A stretch of 34,852 nucleotides of DNA from an uncultured Bacilli bacterium. Its GTDB lineage: Bacteria; Bacillota_I; Bacilli_A; RF39; UBA660. A program made the translations under genes and the position numbers. Below the pieces are notes generated by a model. It was not told the origin of the DNA and made no database searches. It was given only the letters and a program-made list of their open reading frames with translations. Each line of letters opens with the position of its first letter. Positions within the stretch are counted from its first letter, which is position 1. Of the stretch, positions 19,401 to 28,048 are shown piece by piece. Location: contig CANQVV010000007.1 in the NCBI GenBank assembly GCA_947627385.1, positions 1-34,852 on the forward strand, written 5' to 3'.

Positions 19401-20284
19401 ATACCAATGGTGATGGTAAACCAGATGTTGATAAAGATGTTAATGGTGATGGCAAACCAGATGTTGATAAAGATACCAATGGTGATGGCAAACCAGATGA
19501 AAATTTATCAAATCAAGATACCAATAATGACAAAAAATGTGATTTAAATTGTGATACCAATAACGATAATATGCCAGATAAAAATATTGATGTTAATGGT
19601 GATGGCAAACCAGATTTAAATGTTGATCAAGATGATGATGGTAAATGTGATTTAAATTGTGATACAAATGGTAATGGTACACCGGATAAAAATATTGATG
19701 TCAATAATGATGGTTTTTGTGATAAAAATTGTGGTGGTGATGGTAATGAAATAAATGAAGTACCTGATGCTTTAATGACTATTATGTATGCTGATAAAGT
19801 TAATCTAAATATTAGTGAAGAACAAATGAATCGTACATCAATAGGAAATAATGAATATGTAGAAATAGCTAGTGATACGGTTACTTCAAGTATTTCCTTA
19901 AAATCTTATGCTGATACAACTAATTGTTTATATAATGTATCGTTTAAAACAGATATTAATACCTTTGAAAATAAGTATATAAATAATGGTAAATTATTTG
20001 ATTTAAATAATCAATTAATTTTACGATTAAATGGTTATAAAACTGTTAATAATGTTACCAATCCATATACATATGATTTAGATTTAGTAAATATTAAAGA
20101 TGGTGAATTTCGACTTGGTGATGTAATGATTACTAATAATGTAAATGCAGCAGCAACAATGCATAATTGGGGTGTAACATTATTATTTAGAAATTATCGT
20201 GATTATAATCAAATTAATAATGCTAGTAAAGAAGTTATTGGTCATTTAGAATTCCAACAAGTTGGATGTTTAAGAACAAAATAA
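16412..20284 (+). CDS. 1290-aa membrane-anchored Asp-rich repeat protein (EF-hand/TSP3-like 12-residue repeats) with C-terminal beta-rich domain
   Basis: N-terminal TM; long run of DTNGDGKPDINV-type 12-mers with recurrent KCDLNCD blocks; ~170-aa non-repeat C-terminus. Confidence 0.9.
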   Translation: MFENIWNDELKKKRLLSIVIMVIIMLLCLILIVTVFTFEIVGNRRYAGSFNYRLNVDLDHDGKCDVNCDTNNDGKPDLNITYGKDGRRARFNIDTDGDGKPDKNLINQDNDHNKKCDLNCDRDGDNHPDYNIDLNGDGKPDINIDVTGDGIPDINIDTDGDGIPDKNLRGQDKNKDGKCDLNCDRNNDGFPEYNIDVDGDGEPDLNVDTNGDGKPDINKDINKDGKPDVDVDTNGDDKPDKNLSNQDTNNDGKCDLNCDTNVDNWPDLNVDIDGNKEPDINVDTNGDGKPDINIDTNNDGEPDVNVDTNGDDKPDDNLLNQDTDGDGKCDLNCDTNGDNWPDLNVDEDNDGICDLNCDVNGDGKPDTNKDIDKDGKPDVDIDTNNNGKPDKNLSNQDTNKDGKCDLNCDVDNDNMPDTNIDIDGDGKPDLNKDIDKDGKPDVDVDLDGDGVPDKNLSNQDTNKDGKCDLNCDVNNDNWPDLNVDIDGDGEPDINVDTNGDGKPDINIDTNNDGKPDVNLDTNGDGKPDDNLLNQDIDGDGRCDLNCDLNKDGKPDINVDIDKNGKCDINCDTNGDRKPDTNKDINKDGKPDVDVDTNGDGKPDKNLSNQDTDGDGKCDLNCDTNGDNWPDVNVDIDGDGKPDLNVDTDGDGKPDINKDVDNNGTPDVDKDTNGDGKPDENLSNQDYDKDGKCDLNCDTNKDNMPDVNVDIDGDGEPDVNVDTNDDGKPDINKDVDGNGTPDVDVDTNGDDKPDKNLSNQDTNKDKKCDLNCDTNKDGMPDKNIDVDGDGVPDINVDEDNDGICDLNCDINKDGKPDYNIDTNGDGIPDTNVLDQDTNGDGKCDLNCDVNKDGEPDTNIDINNDGKPDLNKDIDGNGTPDVDVDTDGDGKPDKNLSNQDEDNDGKCDLNCDTNGDNWPDINVDIDGDGNPDINKDIDGNGTPDVDVDTDGDGKPDKNLSNQDTNNDNKCDLNCDTNGDNWPDVNVDIDGDGNPDINKDTNGDGKPDVDKDVNGDGKPDVDKDTNGDGKPDENLSNQDTNNDKKCDLNCDTNNDNMPDKNIDVNGDGKPDLNVDQDDDGKCDLNCDTNGNGTPDKNIDVNNDGFCDKNCGGDGNEINEVPDALMTIMYADKVNLNISEEQMNRTSIGNNEYVEIASDTVTSSISLKSYADTTNCLYNVSFKTDINTFENKYINNGKLFDLNNQLILRLNGYKTVNNVTNPYTYDLDLVNIKDGEFRLGDVMITNNVNAAATMHNWGVTLLFRNYRDYNQINNASKEVIGHLEFQQVGCLRTK
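16571..19755 (+). repeat. In-gene 36-bp periodic tandem repeat array with about 14 higher-order units starting at NQD
   Basis: Repeated gatggtgatggtaaaccagat / aaatgtgatttaaattgtgat words; higher-order count is my reading. Confidence 0.9.
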
Positions 20285-20308
20285 AAAGATGGATTTATTC
20301 CATCTTTT
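20284..20308 (+). terminator. Terminator after the repeat protein
   Basis: AAAAGATGG-N7-CCATCTTTT. Confidence 0.7.
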
Positions 20309-20361
20309 AATATGCTTTAAAAATGTTTAAAATAATGTTAAAATTTAGTTGGTGATATTTA

Positions 20362-21081
20362 ATGTATTTAGGAATTATTCTAACCATTTTAACTGGCTTA
20401 TTTTTCTTAATTGGCATTATTATGGTTAATTGTTTTAAAAATAAAGAAAAAGTATCTCTTATTACGACATCTTTGGCATTTGTTGTTTTAATTGGTTTAT
20501 TATTTTTAGATTTACTTCCTGAATTATTAGAAAATAAAGATATTCAATTATTAATGCCTATGATAGTTGGTTTTTCTATGTTAATTGTTTTAGATAAATT
20601 AGTACCTCATCATCATCATGATCACGTTCATTGTGATAAACATGATCATGAAGAACATTTACAACATATTGGTAAAATTACTATAATAGCTTTAACAATT
20701 CATAATTTAGTTGAAGGAATAACTTTATATAGTTTATCTTTGAATAATATAAAAGGAGCTATATTAATGATGATAAGTATATCTTTACATAATATTCCTC
20801 TTGGTTTTCAAATAGGAAATTCAATTAATAATAAAAAAGATAATTTATTTTCAATAATTTTATTATGTTCTAGTTCCTTTTTAGGGGCATTAATAGTTAT
20901 TTTCTATGGTGCAATTAATCAAATTTTATCTAGTGTATTATTATCACTAACTTTTGGAATGTTATTATATTTACTTATTTTTGAATTGTTTAATGAAATA
21001 AAAGCATCTTTTAAGAAAAAAGAAGTAATTTATGGTATAATTATTGGTGTAGTAATATTATTAATTACATATTTAGTGTAG
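20362..21081 (+). CDS. ZIP-family metal transporter
   Basis: His-rich loop PHHHHDHVHCDKHDHEEH, HNLVEG and HNIPLGF motifs. Confidence 0.88.
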   Translation: MYLGIILTILTGLFFLIGIIMVNCFKNKEKVSLITTSLAFVVLIGLLFLDLLPELLENKDIQLLMPMIVGFSMLIVLDKLVPHHHHDHVHCDKHDHEEHLQHIGKITIIALTIHNLVEGITLYSLSLNNIKGAILMMISISLHNIPLGFQIGNSINNKKDNLFSIILLCSSSFLGALIVIFYGAINQILSSVLLSLTFGMLLYLLIFELFNEIKASFKKKEVIYGIIIGVVILLITYLV

Positions 21082-21089
21082 GTGATTTA

Positions 21090-22016
21090 ATGAAAAAGAT
21101 TTTAGTAACCGGAGCGGCAGGAACAGTAGGAATTAATGTTTTAAAGTTTTTACTAAGTGAAGGAAAATATGAAATAACTGCCTTAGATTTAAAAAATAAA
21201 AAAACTGAAAAAAAATTAAAAAAATATCGTAATCGTTTAAATATTATTTATGGGGATGTTAATGATGATATTTTAATTGATGCCTTAGTTAAAAGTCATG
21301 ATTACATCATTCATCTTGCCTCAGTTATGCCACCACTTGGTGAATTTAGTCGTAACTTAGGGGAAATAGTTGAATATAATGGAACTAGTAATATAATTAA
21401 AGCTATAAATAAATATAATGAAAAATGTTTTTTAATTTATGCCTCAACTACTTCAATGTATGATAATACTTTATCTGCTAGTGTTAAGGAAAAAATTAAA
21501 GAAAGTGAACTTACTAATTATGCTTCTAATAAATATCAAACCGAAAATTTAATTAAAAAGAAGTTAAAAAATTATACCATATTTAGATTACCAATTGTTT
21601 TAAATGGTATAAAAAATGAACCATTTATTTATAATGTTAAGAAAAATTTAGCAGTAGAAGTAACTACTAATTATGATGCGGCTTATGCTTTTGTAAAAGC
21701 CATTGATTATGCCAAAGAATTAAATAAGAAAACTTTTAATATTGGTATGGGTTCTGAGGGCAGATTACTTTATAATGAATTATTAAAAAATATTTTAGAT
21801 AAATATGGTATAAGTATGCGTTATATTTTATCACGTTTATTTTTAGCTAAGTCTTATAAAAGTCCTATTCTTACTGATAGTGATGAACTTGATAATATAA
21901 TTCATTATCGTTATGATTCTTTATATAATTATTATAGAAGACTACAAAATAGTGGTAAAAAGCGAATTTTTCAAAAAATTATTGCTAAACCATTAGTATT
22001 TTTAAAAAGAAAGTAG
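21090..22016 (+). CDS. NAD-dependent epimerase/dehydratase (extended SDR)
   Basis: ILVTGAAGTVGINVLKFL Rossmann motif. Confidence 0.85.
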   Translation: MKKILVTGAAGTVGINVLKFLLSEGKYEITALDLKNKKTEKKLKKYRNRLNIIYGDVNDDILIDALVKSHDYIIHLASVMPPLGEFSRNLGEIVEYNGTSNIIKAINKYNEKCFLIYASTTSMYDNTLSASVKEKIKESELTNYASNKYQTENLIKKKLKNYTIFRLPIVLNGIKNEPFIYNVKKNLAVEVTTNYDAAYAFVKAIDYAKELNKKTFNIGMGSEGRLLYNELLKNILDKYGISMRYILSRLFLAKSYKSPILTDSDELDNIIHYRYDSLYNYYRRLQNSGKKRIFQKIIAKPLVFLKRK

Positions 22017-22022
22017 GGGCTT

Positions 22023-23066
22023 ATGACAGGATTGGTACTAGCTGGTGGTGGTGTTAAGGGATCATATCAAATAGGATCTTATTTGGCCTTTAAAAAATGT
22101 GGGATAAAAATTGATGGTATAGTTGGTACATCTATTGGTTCATTTAATGCAGCGATGATTGTTAGTGGTAAATCAACCGAGTTATATGAATTTTGGCAAA
22201 ATGTTGATGTTGGTTCTTTACTTAATTTTAATTCTAAATACATTGATAGTGTAAATAATAAAGCTTTATTTAAAGAACTTATCTATGGTATTGAACAAAT
22301 GACTTTAATTGTTAAAAATAAAGGAATTGACAATAGTAATTTAAAAAAAATACTAGATGAAATGATTGATGAAAAAGCTATTAGAAAAAGTAAAATTGAT
22401 TTTGGACTTGTTACAGTACGAGCTAATGATTTAAAACCTTTATATTTATTTAAAGAAGATATGAAAAAAGGTAAGATGGGTGAATACATTTTAGCAAGTT
22501 GTAATTTACCATTATTTAAAATGAGTAAATTAATTGATGAAAAATATTATCTTGATGGTGGATTTTATGATAATACCCCGATAAATATGTTATTAGATAA
22601 ACACTATGATAAAATATATTCAGTGGAAGTAAATGGTATTGGTTTTAAGCAAAAGATTAAAGATAAAAGTAAAGTTATTAAAATTACTCCATCAAGATAT
22701 TTAGGTCCAACATTAGGGGTTAATAGAAGTAAAATAGCTGAAAATATTAAAATAGGATATTATGATACTTTAAAAGTTTTAAAAAAATATGATGGTTACA
22801 ATTTTATCTTTAAAAAACATCATATGTGGGTGTATAATATGTTGGTACGGAAAGTAGACAATAATTTAGTTAATAAAGCTAGAAAATTTTTTAAAGCTAA
22901 AAATAATAAAGAACTAGTTTTAAAAGCTTTGGAATATATTATGGTTAAAGAAGATATTACATACTTTCATGTACATAGTTTATTTAAACAAATTAAATAT
23001 GTTAAAACAGAAACTAAACAAAAACATTTTATTTATGAATTTGTTAGAAGTTTAAAATTATTATAG
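22023..23066 (+). CDS. Patatin-like phospholipase
   Basis: LAGGGVKGSYQIG, GTSIG nucleophile elbow, DGGFYDN. Confidence 0.92.
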   Translation: MTGLVLAGGGVKGSYQIGSYLAFKKCGIKIDGIVGTSIGSFNAAMIVSGKSTELYEFWQNVDVGSLLNFNSKYIDSVNNKALFKELIYGIEQMTLIVKNKGIDNSNLKKILDEMIDEKAIRKSKIDFGLVTVRANDLKPLYLFKEDMKKGKMGEYILASCNLPLFKMSKLIDEKYYLDGGFYDNTPINMLLDKHYDKIYSVEVNGIGFKQKIKDKSKVIKITPSRYLGPTLGVNRSKIAENIKIGYYDTLKVLKKYDGYNFIFKKHHMWVYNMLVRKVDNNLVNKARKFFKAKNNKELVLKALEYIMVKEDITYFHVHSLFKQIKYVKTETKQKHFIYEFVRSLKLL

Positions 23067-23075
23067 GAGGTTATT

Positions 23076-23798
23076 ATGGGAAGAGCTTATGAAGTTAGAA
23101 AGTACAGTATTCAAAAAACAGGAGCAGCCAGAGGTAAAATATATACTACTTTTGCCAAAGAAATATATTTAGCTGCTAAAAAGGGGTTACCTGATCCAGA
23201 TGCCAATATTACTTTAAAAAGAATTATTGATAAAGCTAAGAAGAATCAAGTTCCAAGTGATATTATTAATCGAGCAATAGAAAAGGCTAAGGGTGCCCAA
23301 GGAGAAGATTATCAAGTAGTTGTTTATGAAGGATTTGGTCCTGGTGCTTCTACTTTAATTATTAAAACTCTTACGGATAATGTTAATAGAACGGTTGGTG
23401 AAGTAAGAGCGGCTTTTAATAAGGTTGGTAAAAGTTTAGGAGTTACTAATTCAGTTTCATATAATTATGATTATATTGGCGTTTTATCTTTTAAATCAGC
23501 TAAAAGTGAAGAAATATTTGAAAGTTTACTCAATGAAGGTATTGAAATAATTGATTATGAAGATGAAGATGGAGAAATAACTATTACTATGCAACCAAAT
23601 GATCATGAAAAAGTTAAAGATGTGATTGAAAGCATTATACCTGATGTGGAATATGAAATAGATCAAGTAGGATCTTTTCCAAAAGAAAAAGTTACATTAA
23701 GTAATGAAGATGCTGAAACATTTAAAAAATTATACAATATGTTAGATTCGATTGATGATGTAACCGAAATATATCATAATGTTGATATTGATTTATAA
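23076..23798 (+). CDS. yebC: YebC/PmpR-family protein
   Basis: Start MGRAYEVRK, GPGASTLIIKTLTDNVNRTVGEVR. Confidence 0.95.
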   Translation: MGRAYEVRKYSIQKTGAARGKIYTTFAKEIYLAAKKGLPDPDANITLKRIIDKAKKNQVPSDIINRAIEKAKGAQGEDYQVVVYEGFGPGASTLIIKTLTDNVNRTVGEVRAAFNKVGKSLGVTNSVSYNYDYIGVLSFKSAKSEEIFESLLNEGIEIIDYEDEDGEITITMQPNDHEKVKDVIESIIPDVEYEIDQVGSFPKEKVTLSNEDAETFKKLYNMLDSIDDVTEIYHNVDIDL

Positions 23799-23812
23799 TT
23801 TGTGAGGTAGTA

Positions 23813-24715
23813 ATGATAATAGGAAGTCATGTTCATTTTGGTAGTGATCAGATATTAGGTTCTTTAAATGAAGCATTAAGTTATGATGCTAATGCCTTTA
23901 TGTTATATACTGGGGCTCCTCAAAATACTATGCGTAAATCTATTGATTTAAATTATTTGAATTCTGCTTTAAAAATAATGCAAGAACATAATTTAAGTAT
24001 GGATAATGTTATTTGTCATGCCCCTTATATAATTAATTTAGCTAATAAGGAAAAGATAGATTCTTGGAATTTTTCCATTAGTTTTTTAAAACAAGAAATA
24101 AAAAGATGTGAAACCTTAGGCATTAAATATATTGTGTTGCATCCAGGAAGTAGTGTTAAGCATTCTACCGAAGAAGGAATAGCTAATATAATCGAGGCTT
24201 TAAATTATGTTATTAATGCTGATACTAAATGTATGATTTTATTAGAAACTATGGCTGGTAAAGGTAGTGAATGTGGTAAAACATTAGAAGAAATAAAACA
24301 AATTCTTGATGGGGTGAATTCTTCAAATATTGGTGTTTGTCTTGATACATGCCATTTAAATGATGCCGGGTATGATATGCATAATTTTGAAGAATTTTTA
24401 GATAAATTTGATAATTTAATTGGTATATCTCGTATTAAATGTATTCATATTAATGATAGTAAAAATATTCTTAATTCTCATAAAGATCGTCATGAAAATA
24501 TTGGTTTGGGAACTCTTGGTTTTGAGACAATCTTAAAGATAGTTAATAATGCCAAATTAAAAGATGTTCCTAAAATATTAGAAACACCTTATATAAGTGC
24601 AAGTGATGGTAATAAAGAATTAGTTTATCCACCATATAAATATGAAATAGCTATGTTAAGAAATGGAAATTTCAATGCCAATTTAATAAATGATATCAGA
24701 GAATATTATAAATAA
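23813..24715 (+). CDS. nfo: Endonuclease IV
   Basis: IGSHVHFG, LHPGSS, GVCLDTCHLNDAGYD, HINDSKN..RHENIGLG. Confidence 0.96.
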   Translation: MIIGSHVHFGSDQILGSLNEALSYDANAFMLYTGAPQNTMRKSIDLNYLNSALKIMQEHNLSMDNVICHAPYIINLANKEKIDSWNFSISFLKQEIKRCETLGIKYIVLHPGSSVKHSTEEGIANIIEALNYVINADTKCMILLETMAGKGSECGKTLEEIKQILDGVNSSNIGVCLDTCHLNDAGYDMHNFEEFLDKFDNLIGISRIKCIHINDSKNILNSHKDRHENIGLGTLGFETILKIVNNAKLKDVPKILETPYISASDGNKELVYPPYKYEIAMLRNGNFNANLINDIREYYK

Positions 24716-24975
24716 TTTGCATATTTTTGATAATATTCTGTCCAAACTTTTTTAATTTTTTGAAAATTTTCTGGACTATATTCATTTCTATAACGATCAA
24801 TATCAAATAATTTAGGATTACTTAGGATATTCCGATAGTTTTTCTTAACAAAATTATAAGTAAAGTTAAGTTCACTATCAGTTAAAGGAATATCTTTTTG
24901 TGTGGCAAAATTTCTAATATCTTCAACATTCATTTTATCTATATAACGTTCAATAATATTAAACATAACAATCAC
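24706..24975 (-). CDS. DUF2624/YqfT-like small protein
   Basis: 89 aa; convergent with and overlapping the nfo 3' end; resembles the small protein adjacent to nfo in Bacilli. Confidence 0.6.
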   Translation of the reverse strand: MIVMFNIIERYIDKMNVEDIRNFATQKDIPLTDSELNFTYNFVKKNYRNILSNPKLFDIDRYRNEYSPENFQKIKKVWTEYYQKYANYL

Positions 24976-25051
24976 CTATAAATATTTTATGTGAAAAAAT
25001 AAAAATGAATACTTAAATAAAGATAATACCATACTAATAATGGTGGATTAT

Positions 25052-26992
25052 ATGAAGAAATATCTATTTATAATAGTAATTTTTAGTTTATTTATAACTA
25101 GAATTTTTTATTTAAATATAATTGATGGTGAGAAATATCAAAAAGTTTTGCAAGATAAAACATTAAATTATGTTACTGGTGGCAGTGCCCCGAGGGGTAG
25201 AATACTTGATTGTAATGGTAAAGTACTAGTAGATAATAAAGGAATAAAAACATTATATTATACAAAATTAAAAAAAATTACTGTGGCAGAAGAAATTGAA
25301 ATTGCCAAAAGTTTAGCTAAAATTATTGATATAGATATAAATGAAAAAACTTTAAAAAAATATTGGTTAATTTTAAATAATAATGGTGATAATTTAATAA
25401 CTGATGAAGAAAAAGAATTATTAAAGATGCGAAAAATTACTAATAAAGAAATTAATCAATTAAAATTAGAAAGAATAACTCCGGAAATGTTAAATACATT
25501 AAGTGAAGAAGAAAAGAAGAGTGCAACGATTTATGATTTGATGAATAAAGGTTATTCTTATGAAAAGAAAATTATTTTAAAAGGTTTAAGTGATATTGAA
25601 TATAGTACTATTATTGATAGTAATATTAAAGGAGTAACTACTGGACTTACTTGGGAAAGAGTATATAATTATGGTGATACTTTAAAAGATATCTTTGGTA
25701 GTATTGGTAGTATTCCCGAAGAAAAAAAAGATGAATATTTAAAAAAAGGCTATGAATTAAATGATATAGTAGGGTTATCTTATTTAGAATTATACTATGA
25801 AGATTATTTAAAAGGTGAGAAAGATATTTATGAAGTAAATAGTGATAATACATTAAAAAAAATTAAAGAAGGTCAAAATGGAAATGATTTAATATTATCT
25901 ATTGATATCGACGTGCAACAAAAATTAGAAAGTGCTCTGCAAGAAAATATTATTTTAGCTAAAAAGAGAAGTAATACTGATTATTTTAGTGAAGCATATA
26001 GCATTGTTGGTAATCCGCAAAATGGCTCAATTGTCGCATTAAGTGGGCAAAAATTAGTTAGTGATATTAAAAATCCTACTTTTAAAAGTATAAATACTAA
26101 TCTAATAAATACTTCTTATACAGTTGGTTCGGTTGTTAAAATGGCTACAATTAGTACTGGTTATAAATATGGGGTAATTGATATTGGTAGTAGTGTCCAA
26201 GATGGCTGCATTAAACTTTATCAAGTACCTATGAAATGTAGTTATAAAAGTTTGGGTAAAATTAATGATTTAACTGCTATTAGTCGAAGTAGTAATTATT
26301 ATCAATTTAAAATAGCTATTGGTCTTACTAATCAAGAATATAAATATAATATGGTTTTAAAAACAACCAATGCTGATTTTGAAAAATTTCGAGGTATTTT
26401 TAGAGCTTATGGTCTTGGGGCTTTAACTAATATTGATTTACCAAATGAAATGGTAGGTATTAAAGGTAGTCTTACATCAAGTGATTTATTACTAAATTTA
26501 AGTATTGGCCAATATGATACATATACACCAATTGAGTTATTTCAATATGTTAGTACTATTGCTAGTAATGGTGAAAAAAGAAAACCTCAACTTATGCAAG
26601 AAATAAAAAATGGTGATAAAGTAATAGTTAAAAATGATTATGAAGTAGTTGATAATATTCCCATAGAAGCAAAGTATATTGCTAGATTAAAAGAAGCTAT
26701 GCATTTAGCTACAACATCAGGTACAGCTAGAAGCTATATAAAAAGTGAATATAATCCAGCTGGTAAAACGGGAACAAGTGAAACTTTTATAGATACCAAT
26801 AATGATGGAATTATGGATACTAAAACAACATCTATTGCTTTTGTTGGCTTTGCTCCTTATGATAATCCCAAGTATAGTATTGTGGTAATGGCTCCTAATA
26901 TTTATGTAGCAAGAGAATATAATTATAGTAAAGTGTATATAACTAGGTATATTTCACAAAGTATTACAAACTTTTTGTTTGAAAAAGCGTAA
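25052..26992 (+). CDS. Penicillin-binding protein 2-like transpeptidase
   Basis: N-terminal TM, GSAPRGRILDCNG, SVVK (SxxK), SSN, KTGTSE; SD GGTGG before ATG 25052 (the track starts at 25040). Confidence 0.92.
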   Translation: MKKYLFIIVIFSLFITRIFYLNIIDGEKYQKVLQDKTLNYVTGGSAPRGRILDCNGKVLVDNKGIKTLYYTKLKKITVAEEIEIAKSLAKIIDIDINEKTLKKYWLILNNNGDNLITDEEKELLKMRKITNKEINQLKLERITPEMLNTLSEEEKKSATIYDLMNKGYSYEKKIILKGLSDIEYSTIIDSNIKGVTTGLTWERVYNYGDTLKDIFGSIGSIPEEKKDEYLKKGYELNDIVGLSYLELYYEDYLKGEKDIYEVNSDNTLKKIKEGQNGNDLILSIDIDVQQKLESALQENIILAKKRSNTDYFSEAYSIVGNPQNGSIVALSGQKLVSDIKNPTFKSINTNLINTSYTVGSVVKMATISTGYKYGVIDIGSSVQDGCIKLYQVPMKCSYKSLGKINDLTAISRSSNYYQFKIAIGLTNQEYKYNMVLKTTNADFEKFRGIFRAYGLGALTNIDLPNEMVGIKGSLTSSDLLLNLSIGQYDTYTPIELFQYVSTIASNGEKRKPQLMQEIKNGDKVIVKNDYEVVDNIPIEAKYIARLKEAMHLATTSGTARSYIKSEYNPAGKTGTSETFIDTNNDGIMDTKTTSIAFVGFAPYDNPKYSIVVMAPNIYVAREYNYSKVYITRYISQSITNFLFEKA

Positions 26993-27036
26993 AAGTTTGA
27001 TATAATATGGTGGTGATTAAGTGAGGAGGAGTCTAA

Positions 27037-27201
27037 ATGGCAAAAAATGAAAACCGTAATTATGTAACTATGAGATGTACTGTATGTGGGAATGAACTTC
27101 GTCCTACAAGCAAAAACAAAAAAAATAATCCTGAAAGATTAGAAATAAAAAGATATTGCTCAAAATGCCGTAAAAGTGTTGTAGCAAAAGAAAAGAAATA
27201 G
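27037..27201 (+). CDS. rpmG: 50S ribosomal protein L33
   Basis: MAKNENRNYVTMRCTVCGNELRPTSKNKKNNPERLEIKRYCSKCRKSVVAKEKK, not in the ORF track; SD GAGGAGG. Confidence 0.85.
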   Translation: MAKNENRNYVTMRCTVCGNELRPTSKNKKNNPERLEIKRYCSKCRKSVVAKEKK

Positions 27202-27214
27202 GAAGTGTTAAAAT

Positions 27215-27775
27215 ATGAATATTAATATTAATGATATTAAAAATGGTATGACGGTTATTATTGATGGTAACTTATGTTTAATTCAAGAATTTCAACATGT
27301 AAAGCCAGGTAAAGGTCCAGCTTTTGTTAGAATTAAATTAAAAAATTTAAGAACAGGTTCTATTGTTGAACAAACATTTAATACTAACATTAAAATAACA
27401 AGAGCTCATGTTGATAAAACTAGTGTTCAATATTTATATGCTAGTGGTGATAATCTTGTATTTATGAATAATGAAACTTATGAACAAATCGAAGTACCAA
27501 AAAATATTTTAGGTAGTGATGTAGATTTTATTAAAGAAGGTATTGATATTGCCATTGATTTTTATGAAGGTGAAATTATTGGAATTAGTTTACCTGAAAA
27601 AGTTGAATATTTAGTAACTGAAACAACACCTGCTGTTAAAGGAAATACAGCAACGAATGCTCAAAAAGATGCTACTATTGAAACAGGTAAAGTTATAAAA
27701 GTACCATTATTTATAAATGAGGGTGAAAAAATATTAGTAACTACAAGTGATGGTAAATATGCCGGAAGAGCTTAA
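27215..27775 (+). CDS. efp: Elongation factor P
   Basis: NDIKNGMTVIIDGNLCLIQEFQHVKPGKGPAFVRIKLKNLRTG. Confidence 0.97.
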   Translation: MNININDIKNGMTVIIDGNLCLIQEFQHVKPGKGPAFVRIKLKNLRTGSIVEQTFNTNIKITRAHVDKTSVQYLYASGDNLVFMNNETYEQIEVPKNILGSDVDFIKEGIDIAIDFYEGEIIGISLPEKVEYLVTETTPAVKGNTATNAQKDATIETGKVIKVPLFINEGEKILVTTSDGKYAGRA

Positions 27776-27789
27776 TGCTCTTTTTTTTA
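27766..27789 (+). terminator. efp terminator
   Basis: AAGAGC-TTAAT-GCTCTT plus T run; overlaps the stop codon. Confidence 0.8.
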
Positions 27790-27831
27790 TGTTTAATTTA
27801 GGTTATAAATTGATAAGTTTTGTCGAATATA

Positions 27832-27860
27832 TTTACAAATAAAAATTTCTATTGTTTAAT
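27832..27860 (+). promoter_or_regulatory. Unit 1 sense promoter TTTACA-N17-TTTAAT
   Basis: Same element and spacing in all three units. Confidence 0.7.
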
Positions 27861-27937
27861 AGAAACTTATGGAAGTGTGTTATGGACGTCACCAACCATC
27901 TTTTCGGGGGTTTACTTCTAAGATGGAGGTGAGGCTA

Positions 27938-28048
27938 GTGAAAGCAAGAAATCTTGTGAAAGTATTGTTAGTAATTATCTTGATATTATTGTATATTTTA
28001 TATACCTTAATTGAAAGAGGCGTCGTCCAAGTAGTAATACAAGGATAA
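27938..28048 (+). CDS. Unit 1 small TM peptide MKARNLVKVLLVIILILLYILYTLIERGVVQVVIQG
   Basis: GTG start, SD GGAGGTGAGG; 36 aa; conserved in units 2 and 3. Confidence 0.8.
   Translation: MKARNLVKVLLVIILILLYILYTLIERGVVQVVIQG

Noticed and set aside
18498-19547. Extra ORFs within the repeat gene (18498-18719, 19137-19322, 19326-19547 plus; 19288-19491 minus)
   Set aside because: Low-complexity alternate-frame translations of the 36-bp repeat (MILMVIIGQ..., PSPLVSLS...); no SD, and the main frame is clearly coding.
24706-24715. Overlap of nfo and the minus-strand DUF2624-like gene
   Set aside because: A short convergent 3' overlap is common; not unusual.
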